The notes under the pieces: generated by a model | Databases searched by the model: none | The model's input: the letters and a program-made list of their open reading frames with translations, nothing else | Told to the model about the DNA's origin: nothing | DNA from: Streptomyces griseus | GTDB lineage: Bacteria; Actinomycetota; Actinomycetes; Streptomycetales; Streptomycetaceae | Assembly: GCF_001715295.1 (NCBI RefSeq) | Contig: NZ_MDKB01000002.1 | Span: 816,475 to 880,474 of the forward strand | Length of the DNA: 64,000 nucleotides | Reading direction: 5' to 3' | Translations under genes and position numbers: made by a program | In this document: piece by piece, positions 38,696-47,549 of the stretch | Layout: each line of letters starts with the position of its first letter | How positions within the stretch are numbered: the stretch's first letter is position 1

Positions 38696-39508
38696 TCACT
38701 CCCCGGGCCAGGCGGGCTTCCGCTTCTCGTTGAACGCGGCCACGCCCTCCGCCCGGTCCCCGGAGAAGGCCACCGACCGCCAGGCCGCGTCCTCGACCTC
38801 CAGCCCGGCCCGCAGGTCGAGCCCCTGCCCGAGCCGCAGCGCCCGCTTCGCGGCGCGCAGCCCCACCGGGGAGTTGGCGGCGATACGGCCACCGAGTGCC
38901 AGCGCCGCCTCCCGGGCGCCGCCCGCGTCGACCAGTTCGTCGACCAGGCCGAGTTCTCGCGCCTCGGCCGCCTCCACGCGCCGGGCGGTGAACACCAGCT
39001 CGGCGGCGCGCGCCGCACCGACCCTGCGGGGCAGCAGCTGGGTGCCCCCACCGCCCGGGATGACCCCGACGGACACCTCGGGCAACCCCACCACGGCCGT
39101 ACGGTCGGCCACGATCACGTCGCAGGCCAGCGCCAGCTCGAAGCCGCCCCCGAGGGCGAAGCCGTGCACCGCGGCGACGACGGGCATCGGCAGTTCCAGC
39201 ACCCCGGTGTACGCGGCCCGGGCGGTGGGCCGCTGCCGCACCAGCTGGGCGTCCGTGAAGGAGTTCCGCTCCTTGAGGTCCGCGCCCACACAGAAGGCGC
39301 GGTCGTGGCTGGAGGTGAGGACGGTGGCCCGCACCCCCGGGTCGGCGCCGAGCGCGGCGCAGGCCTCGCCGATCGAGCGGGCCATGGCGGTGGACACGGC
39401 GTTCATGGCCCGGGGCCGGTCGAGGACCAGTTCGGCGACGTGGTCCTGGCCCTCGTGCCGCCGTACGACGACGAATTCCCCGAACCTCTGCTCGGACGTG
39501 ACGGTCAT
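38696..39508 (-). CDS. Enoyl-CoA hydratase/isomerase family protein
   Basis: A 270-residue crotonase-fold protein. The oxyanion-hole segments are AFCVGADLKERNSF and GGGFELALACDVIVA; GLPEVSVGVIPGGGGTQLLPRRVG carries the usual catalytic Glu position (LPE). It probably hydrates short or medium enoyl-CoA; other crotonase reactions are possible. RBS GGAGGGG precedes the ATG, and a TetR-type operator lies over the promoter. Between the GGDEF gene and adenylate cyclase. Confidence 0.88.
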   Translation of the reverse strand: MTVTSEQRFGEFVVVRRHEGQDHVAELVLDRPRAMNAVSTAMARSIGEACAALGADPGVRATVLTSSHDRAFCVGADLKERNSFTDAQLVRQRPTARAAYTGVLELPMPVVAAVHGFALGGGFELALACDVIVADRTAVVGLPEVSVGVIPGGGGTQLLPRRVGAARAAELVFTARRVEAAEARELGLVDELVDAGGAREAALALGGRIAANSPVGLRAAKRALRLGQGLDLRAGLEVEDAAWRSVAFSGDRAEGVAAFNEKRKPAWPGE

Positions 39509-39521
39509 GGCGCACCCCTCC

Positions 39522-39538
39522 GGTTAACGAGCGTTACC
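39522..39538. promoter_or_regulatory. TetR-type operator over the enoyl-CoA hydratase promoter
   Basis: On the minus strand GGTAACG-CTC-GTTAACC is a near-perfect palindrome with core TAACGAGCGTTA. It begins 4 bp after TAGGAT (complement at 39542-39547), a likely -10 box, so it covers the transcription start. TAACGnnCGTTA-like sites are common targets of TetR regulators of fatty-acid genes in actinobacteria; the regulator here is unknown. Confidence 0.55.
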
Positions 39539-39636
39539 GGGATCCTAGGACGCGGGCGCCGGGAGCCCCAGGGCGGGCGGGGGGCCGGGGAGGAACGGCG
39601 GGCACCGGGGGAGCGCTCTCCGGGCGCCGGCCCGGG

Positions 39637-40833
39637 TCAGGACGACGGCTTGCCTCGTCGCGCCAGCAGCCACGGCTCGATCACGCCCAGCCCGCGCACC
39701 GGCCGCTGCCACATCGGCTGGAGCCCGAAGCGGTACGCCGGCAGGGGCGGCTCCTCGTCCAGCCGGCCCTCCTTCTCTGCCAGCCGGGCGCGCTCGGCCG
39801 CGGCGGCGGCCTCCTGGGCCGCCTGGGCCTCGGACGCGGGGGCGTCCCCGGTCCGGGTGAGCTCCTGGGCGAACGCGCCGTCCACCAGCACGGCGTCCTT
39901 CGGCGCTATCGACGTGAGCCTGCTGGCCAGGTTCACCGTCGTACCGAACACGTCGCCCATCCGCGTGGTCACCGTGCCGAAGGCGATGCCGACCCGCAGC
40001 GCGGGCATCGTCGTGTCCTGCGCCATCGCCTCGACCAGCCGGAGCGCTATCTCGCCCGCCGTGCCCGCGTCGTCCGCGGCGAAGAGGACCTCGTCACCGA
40101 GCGTCTTGATGAGCCGCCCGCCGTGGGCGGCGACCAGGTCGGCGGAGGTCGTCTCGAAGGCCTCGACCAGCTCGCCCAGCTCCTCCTCCTCCAGCCGCCG
40201 GGTCAGCCGGGTGAAGCCGACGAGGTCGGCGAAGCCCACGGCGAGCCGGCGGTCGACCATCTCCTCGTCGTCCGCCGCCTGGACGACCCGCCCGGTCGCG
40301 GCGGCGAGCTGGCGCCGCCACACGTACACCAGGAACTCCTGGAGCTCGGGCAGGAGCAGCTCGATCAGCGGGTAGGTGACCTCCGTGCGGGTCATGCCGG
40401 GCTCGGGGGGCTCGGTCAGCCCCTCCAGGAAGGAGTCGATCTGCCACTCGGCCAGCCGGGCGGTGGTCTGCCCGGTGGACCGGGCCACCTGGATCGCCAT
40501 CGGCTCGCTGAGCAGCCCGGCCTCCACCAGACCGGCCAGCCTGCGCAGGGCCAGGACGTCGGCCTCGGTGAGCGCCTTGGCCTGCCCGATGTCGGCGAAG
40601 CCCATGGCACGCCAGAAGCGGGACGCCAGGTCCATGGAGACCCCGGCGGTCCTGGCCGCCTGGAACGGCGTGTACCGGCGGTCGGCCCCCAGGATCAGGT
40701 GTTCCAGCCGGATCGCGAGGGGGTCGTCGGTCGGTTCGGCCGTGTGGTCGACCTCATGGTGCGGCGTGGGGTGGACCGAGGGCTCCGCCGGAGGGTCCGC
40801 GCCCTCGCCGGAACTCGTGTCGTCGACGGTCAC
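39637..40833 (-). CDS. cya: Class III adenylate cyclase
   Basis: A 398-residue cytosolic protein. Residues about 40-180 are a helical regulatory domain beginning with a MerR-like HTH appearance (YTPFQAARTAGVSMDLASRFWRAMG). The cyclase homology domain about 190-330 has the metal Asp residues in FADLVGFTRLTRR and KTLGDEVLF and the purine/transition-state region GDVFGTTVNLASRL. It makes cAMP, which in S. coelicolor affects germination and antibiotic production; the position next to birA/pccB matches SCO4928. GTG start with GGAGGCGGCCG. Confidence 0.9.
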   Translation of the reverse strand: MTVDDTSSGEGADPPAEPSVHPTPHHEVDHTAEPTDDPLAIRLEHLILGADRRYTPFQAARTAGVSMDLASRFWRAMGFADIGQAKALTEADVLALRRLAGLVEAGLLSEPMAIQVARSTGQTTARLAEWQIDSFLEGLTEPPEPGMTRTEVTYPLIELLLPELQEFLVYVWRRQLAAATGRVVQAADDEEMVDRRLAVGFADLVGFTRLTRRLEEEELGELVEAFETTSADLVAAHGGRLIKTLGDEVLFAADDAGTAGEIALRLVEAMAQDTTMPALRVGIAFGTVTTRMGDVFGTTVNLASRLTSIAPKDAVLVDGAFAQELTRTGDAPASEAQAAQEAAAAAERARLAEKEGRLDEEPPLPAYRFGLQPMWQRPVRGLGVIEPWLLARRGKPSS

Positions 40834-40997
40834 CGGCCGCCTCCTGCCCGTTCCCTGCGCACTGCCCTGCCGATCTGTCGCTGGATCGCCTCAACGATAC
40901 GGCAGATGTGCCGTGGCTCACGTCCCCGGCCGTCCGCTCCGGGCGCATCCGTGACGACATCACCCGTGGTGGCGGACCTGCGGGGCCGCCGTCCGGG

Positions 40998-41867
40998 TCA
41001 GGTCAGGCCGCCCTGCGCGCCACGCAGGTGGACGATGTCGCCCGCCGACACGGGTTCCTGGAGCCCGTCGCCGGTCGCCAGGACCAGCCGCCCGTCACCG
41101 TCGATCGCGACGGCCTCACCGACGAGCGTCCGGTCGCCCGGGAGCTCGGCCCGTACCGTCCTGTCCAGCGTGGCGCAGCCCGCCGCGTACGCCGCCTGGA
41201 GCCCGCTCTCGGCGGCGTCGCCCTTCGCCTCGCGCCACTGCCCGTACCACTGCTCCAGCGAGCGCAGGACGGCCCGCAGCAGCGTCTCGCGGTCGGTGGA
41301 CACGGCGTCGGCGAGTGCCAGGGAGCCGGCGTGCGGGGCGGGCAGCTCGGCCGCGCGCAGCGAGACGTTCACGCCGATGCCGATGACGACGCCGTCCCCG
41401 GCCCGCTCGGCGAGGATGCCGCCGGTCTTGCGTTCGGTGTCCCCGACGGTCACCAGGAGGTCGTTGGGCCATTTCAGTGCGAGATCGACGCCGGCCGACC
41501 GCGCGAGCCCGGTGGCGGCGCCGACGCCGGCCAGCAGGGGCAGCCACCCCCAGCGCTCGACGGGCACCTCGGAGGGCGTGAGGTAGACCGAGAAGAACAG
41601 GCCCGACCTGGGGGGTGCCGACCAGTTCCGGTCCATCCGCCCACGGCCCGCGGTCTGCTCCTCGGCGACCAGCACCGCACCCTCGGCGGCCCCGGGGCCG
41701 GAGGCACGGGCCGCGAGGTCGGAGTTGGTGGAGCCGGTCCGCTCGACGACGTCGAGCGAACTCCACAGCCCGCCCGGCCGCACCAGGGCGCGCCGCAGCG
41801 CGGTGGCGTTCAGCGGCGGCCTGTCCAGGTCCGACCAGCGGTTGTGTGCGGCGTCCGAAGGTGTCAT
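40998..41867 (-). CDS. birA: Biotin--[acetyl-CoA-carboxylase] ligase
   Basis: A 289-residue class I biotin protein ligase without an N-terminal DNA-binding domain. The biotinyl-AMP loop AEEQTAGRGRMDRNW and KWPNDLLV are diagnostic, followed by GIGVNVSL and a C-terminal SH3-like cap. It attaches biotin to AccA2 (45704-47461). TAATGT lies 7 nt before the ATG on the minus strand, so the mRNA may be leaderless. Divergent from pccB. The open frame continues far upstream across pccB, but that is codon bias, not gene. Confidence 0.93.
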   Translation of the reverse strand: MTPSDAAHNRWSDLDRPPLNATALRRALVRPGGLWSSLDVVERTGSTNSDLAARASGPGAAEGAVLVAEEQTAGRGRMDRNWSAPPRSGLFFSVYLTPSEVPVERWGWLPLLAGVGAATGLARSAGVDLALKWPNDLLVTVGDTERKTGGILAERAGDGVVIGIGVNVSLRAAELPAPHAGSLALADAVSTDRETLLRAVLRSLEQWYGQWREAKGDAAESGLQAAYAAGCATLDRTVRAELPGDRTLVGEAVAIDGDGRLVLATGDGLQEPVSAGDIVHLRGAQGGLT

Positions 41868-42053
41868 ACGCCCCACATTAGGTGTGTCCAACGACGCACT
41901 GCCGAACGGTATCCGCGCCGATACGCTACGGATCAGTAGCAAGACCGGCCGGCGAGCAGGTAGCCGTCGAGCCGTACGTGTCCGGCGCCGCACCGGAGGT
42001 GCCGGACAGCACGAACCAGCCGTCCCCGTGACCAGGCAGGGAGCCGCCACCCG

Positions 42054-43643
42054 ATGTCCGAGCCGCAGAGCGACATCCACACGACCGCGGGAAAGATCGC
42101 GGACCTGCAGCGCCGTATCGACGAGGCCACACACGCAGGCTCCGCACGCGCCGTGGAGAAACAGCACGCCAAGGGCAAGCTGACCGCCCGTGAGCGCGTG
42201 GAACTCCTGCTCGACGAGGGTTCCTTCGTGGAGCTCGACGAGTTCGCACGGCACCGGTCCACCAATTTCGGCATCGACAAGAACCGCCCCTACGGGGACG
42301 GGGTCGTCACCGGCTACGGCACCGTCGACGGGCGCCCCGTCTGCGTGTACTCGCAGGACTTCACGATCTTCGGCGGCTCGCTCGGCGAGGTCTACGGCGA
42401 GAAGATCGTGAAGGTCATGGACTTCGCGATGAAGACCGGATGCCCGGTGATCGGCATCAACGACGGCGGCGGCGCGCGCATCCAGGAGGGCGTGGTCGCC
42501 CTCGGCCTGTTCGCCGAGATCTTCCGCCGCAACGTCCACGCCTCGGGTGTCGTCCCGCAGATCTCCCTGATCGTCGGGCCGTGCGCCGGCGGCGCGGTCT
42601 ACTCCCCGGCGATCACCGACTTCACGGTGATGGTCGACCAGACCTCGCACATGTTCATCACGGGGCCCGACGTCATCAAGACGGTCACCGGCGAGGACGT
42701 CGGCTTCGAGGAGCTGGGCGGCGCCCGCACGCACAACACCACCTCCGGGGTGGCGCACCACATGGCGGGTGACGAGAAGGACGCCATCGAGTACGTCAAG
42801 TCCCTGCTGTCGTACCTCCCGTCGAACAACCTCTCCGAGGCCCCCGCCTTCCCGGAGGAGGCCGACCTCGGGACGACGGACGAGGACCGCGAGCTCGACA
42901 CCCTCATCCCGGACTCGGCGAACCAGCCGTACGACATGCACACCGCCATCGAGCACGTGCTCGACGACGGCGAGTTCCTGGAGACGCAGGCGCTGTTCGC
43001 GCCGAACATCATCACCGGCTTCGGACGTGTCGAGGGCTATCCGGTCGGCATCGTCGCCAACCAGCCGATGCAGTTCGCCGGCTGCCTGGACATCGACGCG
43101 AGCGAGAAGGCCGCCCGCTTCGTGCGCACCTGCGACGCGTTCAACGTGCCGGTCCTGACCTTCGTGGACGTGCCCGGCTTCCTGCCCGGTGTCGACCAGG
43201 AGTACGGCGGCATCATCCGCCGCGGAGCCAAGCTGATCTACGCCTACGCCGAGGCCACCGTCCCGCTGATCACGGTGATCACCCGCAAGGCCTTCGGCGG
43301 CGCGTACGACGTCATGGGCTCCAAGCACCTGGGCGCCGACCTGAACCTGGCCTGGCCGACCGCGCAGATCGCGGTGATGGGCGCGCAGGGCGCGGTGAAC
43401 ATCCTGCACCGCCGCGCGATCGCCGCCGTCACGGACGCCGACGAGAGGGAGGCCACCCGCGCGGAGCTGATGGCGGACTACGAGGACACCCTCCTGAACC
43501 CGTACGTCGCGGCCGAGCGTGGATACGTCGACGCGGTGATCATGCCGTCCGACACCCGGGCACACCTCGTCAGGGGCCTGCGCCAGCTCCGTACGAAGCG
43601 GGAGTCGCTGCCGCCGAAGAAGCACGGCAACATCCCCCTCTGA
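42054..43643 (+). CDS. pccB: Acyl-CoA (propionyl-CoA) carboxylase beta subunit, carboxyltransferase
   Basis: A 529-residue carboxyltransferase with two crotonase-like halves: [30 protein letters not shown] (first oxyanion region) and [33 protein letters not shown] (second). Asp419 in [10 protein letters not shown] corresponds to the residue shown in S. coelicolor PccB (Asp422) to favour propionyl-CoA over acetyl-CoA. It works with biotinylated AccA2 and the epsilon subunit encoded 20 bp downstream to make methylmalonyl-CoA. An inverted repeat GTATC-CGCGCC-GATAC (41909-41924) lies in the divergent promoter region. Confidence 0.94.
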   Translation: MSEPQSDIHTTAGKIADLQRRIDEATHAGSARAVEKQHAKGKLTARERVELLLDEGSFVELDEFARHRSTNFGIDKNRPYGDGVVTGYGTVDGRPVCVYSQDFTIFGGSLGEVYGEKIVKVMDFAMKTGCPVIGINDGGGARIQEGVVALGLFAEIFRRNVHASGVVPQISLIVGPCAGGAVYSPAITDFTVMVDQTSHMFITGPDVIKTVTGEDVGFEELGGARTHNTTSGVAHHMAGDEKDAIEYVKSLLSYLPSNNLSEAPAFPEEADLGTTDEDRELDTLIPDSANQPYDMHTAIEHVLDDGEFLETQALFAPNIITGFGRVEGYPVGIVANQPMQFAGCLDIDASEKAARFVRTCDAFNVPVLTFVDVPGFLPGVDQEYGGIIRRGAKLIYAYAEATVPLITVITRKAFGGAYDVMGSKHLGADLNLAWPTAQIAVMGAQGAVNILHRRAIAAVTDADEREATRAELMADYEDTLLNPYVAAERGYVDAVIMPSDTRAHLVRGLRQLRTKRESLPPKKHGNIPL

Positions 43644-43663
43644 CCCAGCCACCGGGAGCCACC

Positions 43664-43870
43664 ATGATCAAGGTCGTACGGGGCAATCCGACCCCCGAAG
43701 AGCTCGCTGCCGCCCTCGCGGTGGTCCGGGCGCGCGCGGCGGCGGTCGCCGCACCGCCGCCCGGTGACCCGCTCCCCCCGGAGCAGTGGTCGGACCCGGG
43801 CCGTATCGCCCGCCGGGGGGCGCTGCGCCCCGGCCCGCGCTCCTGGGCCCGGACGTACTGGCCCGTGTGA
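43664..43870 (+). CDS. pccE: Acyl-CoA carboxylase epsilon subunit
   Basis: A 68-residue protein starting [24 protein letters not shown] and ending [10 protein letters not shown], the signature of the actinobacterial AccE/PccE epsilon subunit that stimulates the carboxyltransferase. It follows pccB by 20 bp with an ACCGGGAGCC site. Its last codons and stop are duplicated in tandem immediately downstream. Confidence 0.9.
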   Translation: MIKVVRGNPTPEELAAALAVVRARAAAVAAPPPGDPLPPEQWSDPGRIARRGALRPGPRSWARTYWPV

Positions 43871-43895
43871 CGGGCGTACTGGCCCGTGTGACGGG
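43854..43895 (+). repeat. 21-bp tandem duplication of the pccE 3' end
   Basis: Two perfect adjacent copies of a 21-bp unit beginning CGTACTGGCCCGTGTGACG (43854-43874 and 43875-43895). The first contains the last four codons and stop of pccE; the second repeats them in phase (A-Y-W-P-V-stop). Confidence 0.85.
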
Positions 43896-43910
43896 GCACC
43901 GGGCTGGAGC

Positions 43911-43948
43911 GCCGTGGCGCCTGAGTACGCGTACTCAGGCGCCACGGC
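43911..43948. repeat. 38-bp perfect palindrome
   Basis: Two 19-bp arms meet with no spacer: GCCGTGGCGCCTGAGTACG followed directly by its complement, centre GAGTACGCGTACTC. It lies 40 bp after the pccE stop and 24 bp before the next small gene. A transcribed form could only fold with a few unpaired bases, so it may be a terminator, a regulator site, or both. Confidence 0.85.
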
Positions 43949-43972
43949 CGCGTCCGGAGCACCATCGGTTGC

Positions 43973-44101
43973 ATGCTGTGGTCGGACCCCGAGAACAAGC
44001 CGCCGAAGGAACTGCGCGACGCCCAGGACATGCTGCGCCGCGCGGGGCTGCTGCTCGCGCTGGCCATGGTGGTGGCGATGGCCGTCCTGGGGACCCGCTG
44101 A
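43973..44101 (+). CDS. Very small membrane protein (42 residues)
   Basis: [20 protein letters not shown] followed by [22 protein letters not shown]: a charged cytoplasmic N-terminus and one C-terminal transmembrane helix. I recall a similar short protein at the same place next to pccE in S. coelicolor. No strong ribosome site is visible. It is preceded by the 38-bp palindrome. Confidence 0.7.
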   Translation: MLWSDPENKPPKELRDAQDMLRRAGLLLALAMVVAMAVLGTR

Positions 44102-44207
44102 GCCCCAAAAACACGCCGGGGCCCGACGGCCCGGGAGCCCGCGGAGTCCTGCCGCACCCCGCCGGACGGGGCTCCGGGAGCTCCTGCGGCCTTCTACGAT
44201 GGCCCGT

Positions 44208-44810
44208 ATGACTGATCAGCGCCGTCTCGTGCTCGCCTCCGCGTCCCCCGCCCGCCTCGGTCTGCTGCGCCAGGCCGGTTTCGCCCCCGAGGTGATCGTC
44301 AGTGGGGTGGACGAGGACGCGCTCACCGCGCCGACCCCGGGTGAGCTGGCGCTCGTACTCGCCGAGGCCAAGGCCGCCGCCGTGGCCGCCCGCCCCGAGG
44401 CCGCCGGCGCCCTGGTCATCGGCTGCGACTCGGTGCTCGAACTGGACGGCGAGGCGCTCGGCAAGCCCGCGGACAGCGAGGAGGCCACCGCACGCTGGAA
44501 GTCCATGCGCGGCCGCTCGGGAGTGCTGCGGACGGGGCACAGCCTGATCGACACGGCGGCCGGGCGCACCGCGTCGGCGACCGCCTCCACCGTCGTCCGC
44601 TTCGGTGAGCCGACCGAGGCCGAGGTGGCGGCGTACGTCGCTTCGGGCGAACCGCTGCACGTCGCGGGAGCCTTCACCCTGGACGGCCGCTCGGCACCGT
44701 TCGTCGAGGCGATCGAGGGGGACCACGGCAACGTCATCGGGCTCTCGCTACCCCTGCTGCGCAGGCTGCTCGGCGAACTCGGTCTGTCGGTCACCGACTT
44801 GTGGGTCTGA
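44208..44810 (+). CDS. maf: Maf family nucleotide pyrophosphatase
   Basis: A 200-residue protein: [21 protein letters not shown] (phosphate-binding start), [21 protein letters not shown], and [23 protein letters not shown]. Maf proteins hydrolyse non-canonical NTPs such as dTTP/UTP/m5UTP and can inhibit septum formation. TACGAT lies 7 nt before the ATG at 44208, so this is likely a leaderless start; an ATG at 44199 lies inside that box and is rejected. Confidence 0.9.
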   Translation: MTDQRRLVLASASPARLGLLRQAGFAPEVIVSGVDEDALTAPTPGELALVLAEAKAAAVAARPEAAGALVIGCDSVLELDGEALGKPADSEEATARWKSMRGRSGVLRTGHSLIDTAAGRTASATASTVVRFGEPTEAEVAAYVASGEPLHVAGAFTLDGRSAPFVEAIEGDHGNVIGLSLPLLRRLLGELGLSVTDLWV

Positions 44811-44849
44811 GGGGCCGAGGGGCCGGGAGGGCCGAAAGGCCCGTCAGCC

Positions 44850-45293
44850 TCACGCGGGAGCGGGCGCTCCGGCCTCGGCGCCCGCCCCGCCCGCCTCCGG
44901 TTCACGCCGCTCGTACGCCAGCAGGGTGAGCACCAGCAGCGCGAGCACGGCCATCATGAAGGCGAACGCCGCCCAGCCGACCAGGCCCACCGCCAGGGCG
45001 CCCAGCACCCCGTGCGCGACCGCGCACCCGATGAGGGCGATCCTGCCGAACCGGCCGGGCGCCCGGTCGCGCACGGCGGCCAGGAGCGGTATCAGCCCGC
45101 ACAGCAGCAGCAGGAGGCCGAAGAGGCCGCCCGTCACCCGGGTGCCCGTGGCCATGACGCCGGGGTCCATCCCGGCCAGGGACATGCTCTGGTTGTCGAC
45201 GACCCGGGCGAGGACGACGTGGACGAGCACGATGCCCGCCGCCTCCCCGAACAGGACGAGCGCGGTCACACCGGCCACCGATCTGCGCACCAC
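44850..45293 (-). CDS. Four-helix integral membrane protein, hypothetical
   Basis: A 147-residue protein with about four transmembrane segments (VTALVLFGEAAGIVLVHVVL; GLFGLLLLLCGLIPLLAAV; IALIGCAVAHGVLGALAVGL; FMMAVLALLVLTLLAY) and an Ala/Glu/Gly tail. GTG start with a perfect AGGAGG 8 nt upstream. Found next to accA2 in Streptomyces as I recall; function unknown. Confidence 0.78.
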   Translation of the reverse strand: MVRRSVAGVTALVLFGEAAGIVLVHVVLARVVDNQSMSLAGMDPGVMATGTRVTGGLFGLLLLLCGLIPLLAAVRDRAPGRFGRIALIGCAVAHGVLGALAVGLVGWAAFAFMMAVLALLVLTLLAYERREPEAGGAGAEAGAPAPA

Positions 45294-45703
45294 GGCGACA
45301 CCTCCTGTTACCTGCGGTACGTGCAGTACAGCGCGGACCCTACACGCGAGGACCCCCGCTCCTTAAGGGCCTGGGGAAGAACGGTGGCCGCACTCACCTC
45401 ACGCGCCCCCGCCGCGGTGCCCGTCTCCGCCCGGGCCCGTCCCTTGCAAAGATGGAGTCGACCGTTCGTAGGGACTCCACAAAGAAACGCCGAGTGGCGT
45501 TGCAGCAACAGACAGAGACTTGAACCACACTTCGTGGCTACTGTGCGGTCAAGGATCCCGGCGTACCGTGGTGCGACAAGGGATTTCGCGACTCGAGCAA
45601 GCCTCGAATCACACTCCGTGTGGGCAAGTTCACCATTGGGGACGGGTCGTACGGCGGTGTCGGTAGTCCCTAAACTCAGCTTGTTCTCAAGGAGGGAGTC
45701 ATC
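45294..45703. other. 410-bp region upstream of accA2 with several hairpins
   Basis: No gene is seen. It is less GC-rich than its surroundings from 45440 on. Inverted repeats follow one another on the accA2 strand: TGGAGTC/GACTCCA (45453-45479), AACGCC-GAGT-GGCGTT (45486-45501), CCAC/GTGG (45525-45537) and CACAC-TCC-GTGTG (45610-45622). TAAACT (45671-45676) could be the -10 of accA2. This may be a structured promoter or leader. Confidence 0.5.
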
Positions 45704-47461
45704 GTGCGCAAGGTGCTCATCGCCAACCGTGGCGAAATCGCTGTCCGCGTTGCTCGGGCTTGCCGGGATGCCGGAATCGCGAGCGTAGCCGTCTACGCCG
45801 ATCCGGACCGGGACGCTCTGCATGTCCGCGCGGCCGACGAGGCGTTCGCTCTGGGCGGTGACACCCCGGCCGCCAGCTACCTGGACATGGCCAAGGTGCT
45901 CCAGGCGGCCAAGGACTCCGGGGCGGACGCGATCCACCCGGGCTACGGCTTCCTCTCGGAGAACGCCGAGTTCGCCCAGGCCGTGCTGGACGCCGGCCTC
46001 ACCTGGATCGGCCCGCCTCCGCAGGCGATCCGGGACCTGGGTGACAAGGTCGCCGCCCGGCACATCGCGCAGCGCGCGGGCGCCCCCCTCGTGGCCGGCA
46101 CGCCGGACCCGGTGAGCGGCTCGGCCGAGGTCGTGGCGTTCGCCGAGGAGAACGGCCTGCCGATCGCGATCAAGGCGGCCTTCGGCGGCGGCGGACGCGG
46201 TCTGAAGGTGGCCCGCACGCTGGAGGAGATCCCGGAGCTGTACGACTCCGCGGTCCGTGAGGCCGTCGCGGCCTTCGGGCGCGGTGAGTGCTTCGTGGAG
46301 CGGTACCTGGACAAGCCCCGGCACGTGGAGACCCAGTGCCTGGCGGACACCCACGGGAACGTGGTCGTCGTCTCCACCCGTGACTGCTCGCTGCAGCGCC
46401 GCCACCAGAAGCTGGTCGAGGAGGCGCCCGCCCCGTTCCTGACGCAGGAGCAGAACGCGGAGCTGTACGCCGCGTCCAAGGCGATCCTCAAGGAAGCCGG
46501 TTACGTCGGCGCGGGCACCGTGGAGTTCCTGGTCGGCCTGGACGGCACGATCTCCTTCCTGGAGGTCAACACCCGCCTGCAGGTGGAGCACCCGGTCACC
46601 GAGGAGGTCACGGGCCTCGACCTCGTACGCGAGATGTTCCGCATCGCCGACGGCGAGGAGCTCGGGTACGGCGACCCGGCCGTGCGCGGGCACTCCTTCG
46701 AGTTCCGGATCAACGGCGAGGACCCGGGTCGTGGCTTCCTGCCCGCCCCCGGCACCGTCACCGGATTCGCACCGCCGGCCGGCCCGGGTGTCCGGCTGGA
46801 CGCCGGCGTCGAGACGGGTTCGGTCATCGGCCCCGCGTGGGACTCGCTCCTGGCCAAGCTGATCGTGACCGGCGCGACGCGTGAGCAGGCGCTGCAGCGC
46901 GCGGCGCGCGCCCTGGCCGAGTTCGAGGTCGAGGGCATGGCCACGGCCATCCCGTTCCACCGCGCGGTCGTCGCCGACCCGGCGTTCACCGCCGATCCGT
47001 TCCGGATCCACACCCGGTGGATCGAGACCGAGTTCGTCAACGACATCAAGCCGTTCGCGGCGGCCCCGGCGGACGGGGAGGCGGACGAGGAGTCCGGCCG
47101 CGAGACCGTCGTCGTCGAGGTCGGCGGCAAGCGCCTGGAGGTCTCCCTGCCCTCCTCGCTGGGCATGAGCCTGGCGCGTACGGGCCTGGCGGCCGGCGCG
47201 AAGCCCAAGCGCCGCGCGGCGAAGAAGGCGGGCTCCGCCGCCTCCGGCGACACGCTGGCCTCGCCGATGCAGGGCACCATCGTCAAGGTGGCCGTCGAGG
47301 AGGGCCAGGAGGTCAAGGAGGGCGACCTCGTCGTCGTCCTGGAGGCCATGAAGATGGAGCAGCCCCTCAACGCCCACCGCTCCGGCACCGTGAAGGGCCT
47401 GTCGGCGGAGGTCGGCACCTCGGTCACGTCCGGCGCCGCGATCTGCGAGATCAAGGACTGA
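45704..47461 (+). CDS. accA2: Acyl-CoA carboxylase biotinylated alpha subunit (biotin carboxylase + BCCP)
   Basis: A 585-residue protein. Residues 1-450 are the biotin carboxylase: [23 protein letters not shown]-grasp [37 protein letters not shown]. After an Ala/Lys linker the C-terminal biotinyl domain has the EAMKMEQP motif with Lys550 as the biotin site. It serves the PccB/PccE carboxyltransferase in this window and possibly AccB elsewhere. GTG start with AAGGAGGG. Streptomyces has a nearly identical paralogue accA1; the name follows genome position. Confidence 0.95.
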   Translation: MRKVLIANRGEIAVRVARACRDAGIASVAVYADPDRDALHVRAADEAFALGGDTPAASYLDMAKVLQAAKDSGADAIHPGYGFLSENAEFAQAVLDAGLTWIGPPPQAIRDLGDKVAARHIAQRAGAPLVAGTPDPVSGSAEVVAFAEENGLPIAIKAAFGGGGRGLKVARTLEEIPELYDSAVREAVAAFGRGECFVERYLDKPRHVETQCLADTHGNVVVVSTRDCSLQRRHQKLVEEAPAPFLTQEQNAELYAASKAILKEAGYVGAGTVEFLVGLDGTISFLEVNTRLQVEHPVTEEVTGLDLVREMFRIADGEELGYGDPAVRGHSFEFRINGEDPGRGFLPAPGTVTGFAPPAGPGVRLDAGVETGSVIGPAWDSLLAKLIVTGATREQALQRAARALAEFEVEGMATAIPFHRAVVADPAFTADPFRIHTRWIETEFVNDIKPFAAAPADGEADEESGRETVVVEVGGKRLEVSLPSSLGMSLARTGLAAGAKPKRRAAKKAGSAASGDTLASPMQGTIVKVAVEEGQEVKEGDLVVVLEAMKMEQPLNAHRSGTVKGLSAEVGTSVTSGAAICEIKD

Positions 47462-47472
47462 CCCCTCTCCAC

Positions 47473-47513
47473 TGCCACCGAGGGCCCGGGCGCCGCCCGG
47501 GCCCTCGGTGGCA
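47473..47513 (+). terminator. Terminator after accA2
   Basis: TGCCACCGAGGGCCCGGGC pairs perfectly over 19 bp with its complement around a 3-nt loop, 12 bp after the accA2 stop. One of the strongest hairpins in the window. Confidence 0.85.
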
Positions 47514-47549
47514 TCCTGGTTCCAGGGCGCAGACCAGGAGGACAGCGCG

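Noticed and set aside
40998..43652. A 2.65-kb open frame on the minus strand crossing all of pccB.
   Set aside because: Only the last 870 bp encode BirA. The rest is antisense to pccB and is open because of GC-rich third positions; its translation is low-complexity Arg/Val/Asp sequence.
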